Both the position numbers and the translations under genes were made by a program. Shown here one piece after another: positions 34,835 to 43,029 of a stretch of 64,000 bases of DNA (position 1 is the first letter of the stretch; the number at the start of each line of letters is the position of its first letter). Under the pieces are notes generated by a model that saw nothing but the letters and a program-made list of their open reading frames with translations, did not search any database and was not told the DNA's origin. Source of the DNA: Acutalibacter sp. 1XD8-33 (GTDB taxonomy: Bacteria > Bacillota > Clostridia > Oscillospirales > Acutalibacteraceae); assembly GCF_003612555.1 (NCBI RefSeq), contig NZ_RAZF01000007.1, forward strand, positions 1-64,000, read 5' to 3'.

Positions 34835-36534
34835 GGGCGCAGAGCCAGTATGGCACAGTTGCTGCCCCGCTGGCCACGGGTTTTCCGGTGGGAGAAGATC
34901 AGGTCGCTCTCCTCCATGGTGCATACGCCTCCCAGGATGATATTCTCCGGCAGAACGCTCGCTCCCAGCAGGGACTGACGGCAGCACTCCCACAGGTCTA
35001 CATGGTATTTTTCGTGCTCCGGCCCGGTGACGAAGCTCTCTGCCTCTGGCAGAGCCAGGAATTCCTTTGCCACCGGCTCATCCACTTCGAAGCAGTTTTT
35101 GCAGATGGAGGGGCCAATAGCGGTCAGAAGCTCTTCGGGCCTTGAGCCAAACTCCTCCACCATGCGCCGGACCATCACGGCGGGCATTCCGGCGGCGGTG
35201 CCCCGCCAGCCCGCGTGGGCCAGCCCGATGGCCCGGTGGACCGGATCCACAAAGTAGACGGGAACACAGTCCGCAGCAAAGACCACCAAACTGACTCCCG
35301 GCGCGTTGGTACACAGGCCGTCCGCGCTTTCCGTGTCGTTGCGGGTCCAGATACCCAGCCCCCGATGGCTCTGGTCCACCCGGCGGATGTCCGTCTTGTG
35401 TACCTGAGTGCCACACACCAAAGATTCCGGGTCGAGCCCCGCTGCCGCGCAGAAGCGCCGGTAGTTTTCGCTGACGTTTTCCTCGCTGTCGCCCCGGCCG
35501 AAGCCCAGGTTCATGGCGGCGAACTCCTTTTGGCTTATGCCCCCCAGCCGAGTGGAAAAGGCATGGTTGACAAAAGGCAAGTCCTTCCAGGGGGTGAAAC
35601 GCAGCACCCCCACGCCATCCTGCAGCTCTAGCTCCATATTGCCAATGGGCAGTTTTTTGGGGGAGTCGGGAGGGAGTGTCCTAGGAGATTCAATCACCGG
35701 CACGGGATATGTTTTTTTATTCACGTTAATTCCCTCATATTTCTGTTTAATCATCACCCGGCCCACAAAGTCCAGGCCGCAGCTTTTGCAGTGGAACTGG
35801 GATTGAAAGCCCCGGTTCCGCGCGGTCCAGCGGGTGGAGCGGCAGCATCTACCTCCGCAGCGGGGACAGAGAAAGCTCAGATATTCCGGACGGATTCTGG
35901 GGTCGGCCAAGTCCCGCACAAAGCTGGTGCGAAAAGTCATCCGCTGGTAGAACTCCTGGTCGCAGGTCTGGATATACGGGATGATGGCCTCGCTGTCATA
36001 GAGCTTTTCCAGAATCCGCAGGGTGACCAGGCTGTCATCCAGAGCCCGGTGCTGTTCCATCGCTGAGATGTCCAGATCCAGCAGACGGGCTACCTTTTCC
36101 AGACCTGCCTGTTCTGTGGTACTCAGACCCAGGCGTTCTTCAGCATAGCGCTGCAAGTCGCAGTAATGAGTGAGGAAGGGAACCTGTATGTCTCCGTTGA
36201 AATAGCGGCAGTTTTCAATAAGGGTGAGGATATCCGCCAAGCCCCAGGTTATCAGCAGGCAGTCCCCCAGCCACCGGCGGAACTGGCTGACCGCCCGCAT
36301 AAAGGTGATGCCGCCGGTGAGGTTTTCCTCTGTGATGCTGGTGAGCCCGGCCACCACAGAGTTTAAATGCTTTCCCACCTGGGGGCGCACGAAACAGGAG
36401 AAGGTCTTGGCGGGGCAGAAATCCTCGCCGCATTTCACCGCGCCGAACTCGATGATTTCGTTGATATAGCCTTTCCGCTTACGGCTATAGGCGGCGTTCC
36501 ACTCCAGGTCGAGAACGGCGATGTTCAATGGCAT
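34831..36534 (-). CDS. pgeF: DEDDh exonuclease - zinc ribbon - PgeF (YfiH) fusion
   Basis: A 567-residue three-part protein. Residues 1-180 are a DnaQ/KapD-like 3'-5' exonuclease: Asp9 and Glu11 in VLDLEWN, Asp101 in TWGLADI, and His162/Asp167 in QHRALDD. Residues 220-255 form a zinc ribbon (CPRC at 223, CKSC at 249). Residues 300-567 are a PgeF/YfiH/LACC1 domain with metal residues His379 (TQVHK), Cys423 (ADCVP) and His440 (LAHAGWRG). PgeF proteins hydrolyse misincorporated UDP-MurNAc-L-Ser or act on purine nucleosides. The ATG follows AAAGGAGG. Whether the fusion links nucleic-acid turnover to nucleoside salvage is speculation. Confidence 0.88.
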   Translation of the reverse strand: MPLNIAVLDLEWNAAYSRKRKGYINEIIEFGAVKCGEDFCPAKTFSCFVRPQVGKHLNSVVAGLTSITEENLTGGITFMRAVSQFRRWLGDCLLITWGLADILTLIENCRYFNGDIQVPFLTHYCDLQRYAEERLGLSTTEQAGLEKVARLLDLDISAMEQHRALDDSLVTLRILEKLYDSEAIIPYIQTCDQEFYQRMTFRTSFVRDLADPRIRPEYLSFLCPRCGGRCCRSTRWTARNRGFQSQFHCKSCGLDFVGRVMIKQKYEGINVNKKTYPVPVIESPRTLPPDSPKKLPIGNMELELQDGVGVLRFTPWKDLPFVNHAFSTRLGGISQKEFAAMNLGFGRGDSEENVSENYRRFCAAAGLDPESLVCGTQVHKTDIRRVDQSHRGLGIWTRNDTESADGLCTNAPGVSLVVFAADCVPVYFVDPVHRAIGLAHAGWRGTAAGMPAVMVRRMVEEFGSRPEELLTAIGPSICKNCFEVDEPVAKEFLALPEAESFVTGPEHEKYHVDLWECCRQSLLGASVLPENIILGGVCTMEESDLIFSHRKTRGQRGSNCAILALRP

Positions 36535-36574
36535 AGGCCTCCTTTGGTTTGATTTTGGCGGCTTTTGGGGCGAA

Positions 36575-37225
36575 GAAGCTAGGTGAGGAGCACAAGACCG
36601 GGCGGGCGAGCCAGCTGGGAAACTGTGCCCACAGCTGGCTGAGAAGGGATAGCTCCACACATTGCCGGGTCCAGGGGTGGCCTAACCCCTGGTGGGGTTT
36701 GGGGGCGACAATCGCCTGCGGCGATTTCCCGTCGCCGACCGAACCAGCAGGTGAGACAACCCCAAGGTCTTGCCCTTCGTAGCCTGAGAAGCGTATTTTT
36801 GAAGGTGAATTGGCAGTCGAAGCCTGACAAGAGGAAACTTTTTACAAGAGAGAAAGTTTCCTCTCGTTTGCTTTGCAAATGCAAAGAAAAACAGGGGACC
36901 CCCGACGAGGGTCCCCTACGCAAAACGTCCCACCGGGACGTTTATGCTACCCTCCTGCGTTATTTTTCTCAGGTGTTAAGGGCAAGACCTTGGGGACGCC
37001 GTCCCCAAACCCCTGCGAGCTTTTGAAAAAGCTCGTGCAAAACTTTTACGGTTGTTCGGTTAGCTCGACAAAAATACGTGAATTGTCTGCGACGAACGAA
37101 GTGAGGAAGCAGGGTAAAAGTTTTGTCCACTTTTTCAAAAGTGGCGGGGTGTGGGGGTGAGCGTCTGCCAGTGGCAGACACGCTGCGAACCGACCGAGCC
37201 GGCAGGCGAGACCCAGCGCCCCACG
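36575..37225. repeat. Composite intergenic repeats (two arrays)
   Basis: About 650 bp without a gene. An inverted array at about 36,580-36,890 has 'gtgggcacagtttcccagctgg', a GCCTGCGGCG-type hairpin module and the 'tgagaagcgtatttttgaag' module. A forward array follows from 36,894: the double-hairpin module, 'caggtgttaagggcaagacc', 'tttgaaaaagctc', 'gacgaacgaagtgagg' and 'gtccactttttcaaaagtgg'. It ends about 10 bp from the typA stop. Confidence 0.75.
36894..36961 (+). repeat. Double-hairpin module, copy 3
   Basis: A 68-bp copy that differs from 21721-21788 at one position (CACCGGGACG versus CACGGGGACG). Confidence 0.85.
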
Positions 37226-37233
37226 ACCTTCCG

Positions 37234-39063
37234 TCACGTGGACTTCTTGCGGCTTTGGATCTTCATCCGCTGCTCGTGGGAGAGGATGGCCTTGCGCATC
37301 CGCACGCTTTTGGGGGTCACCTCCACATATTCGTCGCCGCTGATGAACTCCAGGCACTGCTCCAGGCTGAGAACAGAGTGGGGGGTGAGCTTCAGGGCTT
37401 CGTCTGCGCCGGAAGAACGGGTATTGGTGGCATGCTTTTTCTTGCACACATTCACCACTAGGTCCTCGTTCTTGGGGTTGGCCCCGATAATCATTCCCTC
37501 GTATACTTCCACGCCGGGGCCAATGAACAGCCGTCCCCGGTCTTGAGCGTAGAACAAGCCGTAGGCGGTTGATTCCCCAGTTTCAAAGGCGATGATGGAG
37601 CCCTGCTGCCGCTGGGAGATATCCCCTTTGTAGGGCTCGTAGCCGTCGAAAACATGATTCATAATGCCGTTGCCGTTGGTGTCCGTCAGAAACTCCGAGC
37701 GATAGCCCATAAGCCCCCGAGCGGGAATTTTGAACTCCATATGGGTCATGCCTCCCTCCCGGGTGCCCATGTTGATGAGCTCCGCCTTACGGGACCCGAT
37801 CTTCTCCATCACCGCGCCCACGTAGCTGTCTGGAGTCTCGATCATCAGAAGTTCGATGGGCTCCAGGCGCTGGCCGTCCTTCTCCTTGTAGATCACCGTG
37901 GGGGGCGAAACCTGGAATTCATAGCCTTGGCGACGCATCTGTTCAATGAGAATGGACAGGTGCAGCTCGCCCCGGCCGGAGACTTTGAAGGTGTCCATGC
38001 TTTCGGTTTCCTCCACCCGCATGGCCACATTGGTCTCCACTTCTTTGAAGAGCCGGTCCCGGATGTTCCGGGAGGTGACAAATTTCCCCTCCCTTCCGGC
38101 GAAGGGGGAGTCGTTCACTTTAAACATCATGGAGACAGTGGGCTCGTCGATTTTCACAAAGGGCAGAGGATCAATTTGGTCCGGAGCACAGGCGGTCTGA
38201 CCGATGTTCAGATCCGCGATGCCGGACACGGCGATAATATCTCCCAGCTGGGCGGATTCCGCCTCCACCCGCCGCAGGCCCTCAAACTGATAGAGCTTGG
38301 TGATTTTGGCGTTTTTATGGCCCTCCTCGCCGCCCCCGCAGATGGCCACCTGCTGGCCGGTTTTCACAGAGCCCCGTTCCACCCGGCCTATGCCGATACG
38401 GCCCACATAGTCGTCATAGTCGATATTGGAGAAGAGCACCTGGGTGGGGCCGTCCAGTTCTCCCTGGGGAGCAGGGACTTCGTTGAGGATCATCTCAAAA
38501 AGCGGGGTCATGTCCGTGCCGGGAACGTCCGGATCCAGGGTGGCATAGCCGTCCCGGGCGGAACAGTAGGCCACGGGAAACTCCAGTTGGTCATCGTTGG
38601 CTCCCAGCTCTATAAACAGGTCCAACACCTCGTCCACCACTTCCGCAGGGCGGGCGCCGGGCCGGTCGATTTTATTCAGCACTACCAGGGCCTTTTTGCC
38701 CAAGCCCAGGGCCTTTTTCAGCACGAAACGAGTCTGGGGCATACAGCCCTCAAAGGCGTCCACCAACAGTAGCACGCCGTCCACCATCATCAAAACCCGT
38801 TCTACCTCGCCGCCAAAATCCGCATGGCCGGGGGTGTCCACAATGTTGATTTTTGTATCGTTATATTTTACGGCGGTGTTTTTGGACAAAATGGTAATGC
38901 CCCGTTCCCGCTCCAGATCCCCAGAGTCCATGACCCGTTCGGCCACAGCTTCGTTGGCCCGGAAGATGCCGCTTTGGCGCAGCAGCTGGTCTACCAGGGT
39001 GGTCTTTCCGTGGTCAACATGGGCGATAATCGCCACGTTGCGCAGATCGTTTCGAATACCCAT
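37234..39063 (-). CDS. typA: Translational GTPase TypA/BipA
   Basis: A 609-residue ribosome-binding GTPase. G motifs are [10 protein letters not shown] (about residue 14), [12 protein letters not shown] and [12 protein letters not shown]. The elongation-factor-like domains follow, with [22 protein letters not shown] and the typical C-terminal [18 protein letters not shown]. It assists 50S assembly and stress adaptation. The ATG at 39063 matches the usual family start (xIRNDLRN). Earlier in-frame starts lie within a few bases of the predicted transcription start. Confidence 0.97.
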   Translation of the reverse strand: MGIRNDLRNVAIIAHVDHGKTTLVDQLLRQSGIFRANEAVAERVMDSGDLERERGITILSKNTAVKYNDTKINIVDTPGHADFGGEVERVLMMVDGVLLLVDAFEGCMPQTRFVLKKALGLGKKALVVLNKIDRPGARPAEVVDEVLDLFIELGANDDQLEFPVAYCSARDGYATLDPDVPGTDMTPLFEMILNEVPAPQGELDGPTQVLFSNIDYDDYVGRIGIGRVERGSVKTGQQVAICGGGEEGHKNAKITKLYQFEGLRRVEAESAQLGDIIAVSGIADLNIGQTACAPDQIDPLPFVKIDEPTVSMMFKVNDSPFAGREGKFVTSRNIRDRLFKEVETNVAMRVEETESMDTFKVSGRGELHLSILIEQMRRQGYEFQVSPPTVIYKEKDGQRLEPIELLMIETPDSYVGAVMEKIGSRKAELINMGTREGGMTHMEFKIPARGLMGYRSEFLTDTNGNGIMNHVFDGYEPYKGDISQRQQGSIIAFETGESTAYGLFYAQDRGRLFIGPGVEVYEGMIIGANPKNEDLVVNVCKKKHATNTRSSGADEALKLTPHSVLSLEQCLEFISGDEYVEVTPKSVRMRKAILSHEQRMKIQSRKKST

Positions 39064-39115
39064 CGCAAATACATTCCTTTCTATTGCTTTCAACATTCCC
39101 ATTTTCTAGTCAATT

Positions 39116-39144
39116 ATTATACCACGAAAGGCAGGGTTTGAAAA
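39116..39144 (-). promoter_or_regulatory. Promoter of typA
   Basis: On the minus strand TTTTCA, 17 bp and a perfect TATAAT. Transcription should begin near 39109, only 46 nt before the chosen ATG. Confidence 0.6.
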
Positions 39145-39291
39145 GCCCTATTTGCAGAGGGCATGGAAGCGTATTATGCAAAAACGTTTTTAGGCTCTCC
39201 CTTCATAGAAGGAATTCCAGGAAAAACCGGCATGCCTCGTCAGAGCGAAGGATGCCGGTTGGCCCGCCCTTAGCCCAGGGCTGCAGCTTCT

Positions 39292-39405
39292 TATAGTTGA
39301 CACAGTTCAAAAGAGACGAAACGCTGCTATTGAACCAGGCGGGGAGAAAACAAACGCCGGAACCGCCCAGCTCGGAAGTCAGTATTTTCGGGTACGGTTA
39401 CGATA
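39292..39405. repeat. MITE-like element, copy E
   Basis: It begins TATAGTTGACACAGTTCAAAAG, contains TTGAACCAGGCGGGGAG and CCGGAACCGCCCAGCTCGG, and ends GGTTACGATAT. The right end overlaps the last codons and the stop of ptsI (39398-39400). Nothing else is seen in the 39122-39397 gap except a CCGGCATGCC-type inverted pair. Confidence 0.65.
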
Positions 39406-41161
39406 TGTATGGCGATTTTATGGTTGGAGACACCCCGTCTATGGCTTCATTCCGGGCGGCAGCGGCCAGGTAATCCCCTGCTTCCTCCTCTGACTTCATG
39501 GCAAGAACGGCTTCTGCCAGGCGGTCCCCCTGCGCCTTTGTCCAGTGGGATATTGCGTGGCGGACAGAAAGTAGAGAGGCTGCGGATACACTGAATCCTG
39601 TGATGCCAAAGGACATGAGCAGGGGAATAATTCTGGGGTCGGAGGCGGCTTCGCCACAAATGCATACGGGAATCCCCCTCTCCCGTCCGCAGCGGATGAC
39701 ATGCCGGAGGGCCCGAAGAACTGCGGGCTGTAGGATAGAGTATAGATCCGCCACATGAGAGTTCCCCCGGTCGCAGGCCATAATGTAGCCGGTCAGATCG
39801 TTGGTGCCTATGTTAAAGAAGTCTGCTTCTGTGGCTAAAATGCCTGCCAAAAGCGCCGCTGCCGGAGTTTCAATCATTACCCCCACCGGAAGCGTTTCCG
39901 CATGGGGGATTCCACGGGCTGTGAGCTGTGCTTCGGCTGTTGCCAAAAGAGCCTTGCCGGCGCGCAGCTCTTCTATGGTGGAAACCATCGGCAGTAAGAT
40001 CCGCAGATCGCCCTCCATGCCTGCGCGCAACAGGGCCCGCAGCTGCACGAGGAATACCTCTGGATTTTTTAGGCACCAGCGGATTCCCCGAAGGCCCAGA
40101 AAGGGGTTCTCCTCTTGGGGGAGATTCAGGCAGGGAACCTCTTTATCGCCGCCAATGTCCAGCGTACGGATGACCACTGGACGCCCCGCAGCTGCCTGGA
40201 GTACCTGAGAATAAGCTAGAACCTGGTCCTCTTCTGTGGGGACATGAGGACTGTTCATAAAAAGATACTCTGTGCGGAAGAGCCCGATTCCCTCCCCGCC
40301 GGATTCTATGGCCCGGGGCGCCCCGGCGGGCATACTGATGTTGCAGTATAGCTTGTATTCGACTCCATCCGCCGAGAGGGTCTTTCTGTCCCGAAATATC
40401 TCCATCTGCCGGCGTTGGTTTAGAAAATCCTCCCGGCGTTGCCAATAAGTGCTGATTTCAGCTTCTTTTGGATCGCTGAGCACTTCTCCCTTCATACCAT
40501 CCACGATGACAAAGGAATCGGGAGACAGACTACGTGTCGCCCCTGTCACGCCGCATACTGTAGGAATCCCCAGCGCCCGAGCCAATATGGAAGAATGGGA
40601 AACAAAACCGCCGGTTTCGGTGATGATGCCGACGATATTTTCTTTGTCGATGCCGGACATGATAGAGGGGCTTAACTCCCGACCCACCAAAACGGTGCCT
40701 TTGGGGGCATGGCTAAGGCTCTTTTCTTTTACACCCAACAGCACACACAGCAGAGCCCGGTATACATCCCGGATATCCTCGGCACGCAGGCGGGTAAGCT
40801 CGTCGGTAGAGGAGGAGAACGCCTCGATATAGCTATCACAGGTTTCCTGTAAGGCGGCTTCTGCGCTGTAGCCCTGTAGAATGAGGTTCTCTATCTCTTC
40901 CAGTAGGACGGGATCGCGGACCATATCAATATGGGAATCCAAAACAAGAGATTCGTCATATCCGGCGGACAGCCGGAGCAGCTCTACCTGTTCAGCGGTG
41001 TTGCGGCGGAAGGTTTCGACCGCCTGCCGGAACCGCTCCTGTTCGGCTGGGGCCTCTGTGGTCCGCCGGACTTCTTCCGAATGGTATGGCAGGCATGGCT
41101 CTTCCAGCAGCATAACCCGGCCAAGGCCGACCCCCTCAGATACAGCGATGCCGTGTAGCAT
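39398..41161 (-). CDS. ptsI: PTS enzyme I (PEP-protein phosphotransferase)
   Basis: A 587-residue cytoplasmic enzyme that takes phosphate from PEP and passes it to HPr. The phosphorylated residue is His189 in TGGFVSHSSILARALGIPTV. The PEP-binding barrel shows GIGLFRTEYLFM, GVMIETPAAALLA and the catalytic VCICGEAASDP. Length and domain order are normal. AAAGGGAGG precedes the ATG. No ptsH or EII gene is adjacent. The final residues and stop codon coincide with the end of a MITE-like element. Confidence 0.95.
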   Translation of the reverse strand: MLHGIAVSEGVGLGRVMLLEEPCLPYHSEEVRRTTEAPAEQERFRQAVETFRRNTAEQVELLRLSAGYDESLVLDSHIDMVRDPVLLEEIENLILQGYSAEAALQETCDSYIEAFSSSTDELTRLRAEDIRDVYRALLCVLLGVKEKSLSHAPKGTVLVGRELSPSIMSGIDKENIVGIITETGGFVSHSSILARALGIPTVCGVTGATRSLSPDSFVIVDGMKGEVLSDPKEAEISTYWQRREDFLNQRRQMEIFRDRKTLSADGVEYKLYCNISMPAGAPRAIESGGEGIGLFRTEYLFMNSPHVPTEEDQVLAYSQVLQAAAGRPVVIRTLDIGGDKEVPCLNLPQEENPFLGLRGIRWCLKNPEVFLVQLRALLRAGMEGDLRILLPMVSTIEELRAGKALLATAEAQLTARGIPHAETLPVGVMIETPAAALLAGILATEADFFNIGTNDLTGYIMACDRGNSHVADLYSILQPAVLRALRHVIRCGRERGIPVCICGEAASDPRIIPLLMSFGITGFSVSAASLLSVRHAISHWTKAQGDRLAEAVLAMKSEEEAGDYLAAAARNEAIDGVSPTIKSPYIS

Positions 41162-41267
41162 TTGATAAACCTCCCTTTTGGTGGATTTGTAAAAATAAAA
41201 TCCTAGAATGAAAATATAATCCGATCATATTATCGGCAGAGAAATAAAAAAATTAAGGCCTCAATAA

Positions 41268-41312
41268 AAGAAAAATTACTCCCTCTGTGGAATGGTTTTC
41301 CTTACAGAGGGA
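41268..41312 (-). terminator. Terminator of the O-antigen-ligase-like pair
   Basis: CTCCCTCTGT..GGAA..TTCC..ACAGAGGGAG hairpin followed on the minus strand by TAATTTTTCTTTT. A palindromic MITE lies between it and the last stop codon. Confidence 0.8.
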
Positions 41313-41316
41313 GCAG

Positions 41317-41372
41317 ATATAGTTAACGCAGTTCAAAAGAGGTATACCTCTTTTGAACTGCGTTAACTATAT
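41317..41372. repeat. Perfect 56-bp palindrome, MITE-like copy F
   Basis: ATATAGTTAACGCAGTTCAA and onward is followed immediately by its exact reverse complement, centred on GGTATACC between 41344 and 41345. It is two terminal inverted repeats with no interior, in the 3' untranslated region of the O-antigen-ligase-like operon. Confidence 0.85.
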
Positions 41373-41395
41373 AATCCTGGAATAAATTCTTGCGG

Positions 41396-43015
41396 TTACC
41401 GCTTTTTTAACTTCTGGGTAAAGGTAGGCAGTACAGGGCCGGGCTTTTCTGCGGTCAAACCAAACAGGCAGGCGGCGGTCAAAGCAAAGTAGATGGTCAC
41501 ATTGGGCCGGCGCAGCACATAGCCGGAGATTTGGGCGGCAATCAGTGCCAGCAAGAAGCTCATACCCATAGCGCCCATTTCCACAGAGAGAAAGTTCCGC
41601 AGTCCCTGCCAAAAGGTCCCAAGGATTTTACACGCTGGGTTTTGGAGTCCACCGGCTCTAGCCTTCCAGCTGAGGTACAGGTCGCCGCTAAAAGCCCGCA
41701 ACACTAGAATTACAAAGCAGGCTAAAAACAACATATATAGCCCGAAGCCCAAATAGCCACAGCAATAATATACGGCGGGAAAATCATTTTCCAAGTCGTA
41801 GACCGAGCCGTTTATCAAAAATTCGCTGTATTCAAATCCCAAAATCCGAGTGAGCAGATCCTTCTCATTCCACACCAATTTGGCGAAGTTGGTTTTCAAC
41901 AGCCGGAAATCCGAGAGAGCGCCGGAGGCATCTGTATGGTGGTAGATTTCCATCACATTGTATACGCCGAAGCGCTCGTTGGGATTCTCCAGCAGCCAGC
42001 CGTAGACCCCTTCGTCGGAATAGATGCCCATCAGGGCCCGGCGCATCCGTTCCCGGCGCTTTTCCGGGGGAGTGACAGGGACGTTCTCTTCTGGCTCCTC
42101 CTCTTCGGGCAGCTCGCCGTCGTTTTTGATCATTTCAATGGTTTCTTTATCCGCGCCGCTGTTTTCCAGGCTCTCCTCCACCATGGCCCCATAAAGTCCC
42201 TGGGAATATCGGGACATCTGTTCCCGCAGGGCCATAGGCGACTGGTGGCGGAAAACAAAAACTACAGCGAAGATGCCCAGCATAGGCAAGGCGTATTTGA
42301 GAGACTTTTTCCCCAGCTGAAGGACGAACAGGAACAGATATGCCCCTGTAATGATAAAGATGGAGTAAAAAGTGAACTTTGTGCCGGTTACATAGAGCAT
42401 GGCGCAGCATAACAGGGAAGTTCCCAAAAAGACCGGATATTTTCCGCTCTGATAACCCCAGAAGATTACCACGGGAACAGTGAGAGTTAGAATAACGGCT
42501 TGGGCATTGGGAATGGCGAACCATCCCATGATCCCTACTTCCAGATAGTCATAGGTATAGATAGGAGACCTCATGAGCCAGGGGAGGGCTGTAAAAAGAA
42601 TCATTTCCCCGAAACTGATAGCGGTACCTAGGTAAAGAAATTTCCGAAGGCCAGCATCCTTTTGCAGGATGGTAATAAAGGTGAGCACAAAGATAGGGAA
42701 GTTCAGGATCCGCAGAAAATTGGCGGTATCCTGCACCATAGAGATATAGCCTATCCGGTAGCAATTGGCCACATGGGCGCCCCAGAAAACCACCACAATC
42801 CCATAGAGGATAAGATACACTCGTTTTCTGTCGCTGAGAAGGAAGCCCAGCAGGGCCACAGCCGCCAGCATCCCGAATCGCAGCAGGGTGGAGAGGGCGT
42901 TGCTGCCCCGTTCACTCAGGAAATAGGAGAGAACATCCAGTAGGGGCTGCACGGTTACGATAAGCAGGACAATTAGGGGCAGTTTCCTCTCTAAAGCGCG
43001 TTTGACTGTTTGCAA
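41396..43015 (-). CDS. O-antigen ligase/polymerase-like membrane protein, second copy
   Basis: A 539-residue multi-span protein (about eleven hydrophobic segments) with a large central extracytoplasmic loop of charged residues (about 265-400), the plan of Wzy/WaaL/O-antigen ligase-type enzymes. Its start (LPLIVLLIVTVQPLLDVLSYF) and loop ending (LGFEYSEFLINGSVYDLENDFPA) match the neighbouring gene closely, so the two are tandem paralogues. It probably polymerises or ligates lipid-linked glycans. Translation appears to start at TTG, 8 nt after GGGAGG, 15 bp after the first copy. Confidence 0.8.
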   Translation of the reverse strand: MQTVKRALERKLPLIVLLIVTVQPLLDVLSYFLSERGSNALSTLLRFGMLAAVALLGFLLSDRKRVYLILYGIVVVFWGAHVANCYRIGYISMVQDTANFLRILNFPIFVLTFITILQKDAGLRKFLYLGTAISFGEMILFTALPWLMRSPIYTYDYLEVGIMGWFAIPNAQAVILTLTVPVVIFWGYQSGKYPVFLGTSLLCCAMLYVTGTKFTFYSIFIITGAYLFLFVLQLGKKSLKYALPMLGIFAVVFVFRHQSPMALREQMSRYSQGLYGAMVEESLENSGADKETIEMIKNDGELPEEEEPEENVPVTPPEKRRERMRRALMGIYSDEGVYGWLLENPNERFGVYNVMEIYHHTDASGALSDFRLLKTNFAKLVWNEKDLLTRILGFEYSEFLINGSVYDLENDFPAVYYCCGYLGFGLYMLFLACFVILVLRAFSGDLYLSWKARAGGLQNPACKILGTFWQGLRNFLSVEMGAMGMSFLLALIAAQISGYVLRRPNVTIYFALTAACLFGLTAEKPGPVLPTFTQKLKKR

Positions 43016-43029
43016 GTCCTCAACCTCCC

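Noticed and set aside
34831-36660. An extended N-terminus of the exonuclease-PgeF protein
   Set aside because: AAAGGAGG sits directly before the ATG at 36534, and the extra 42 residues fall in repeat-rich sequence without homology.
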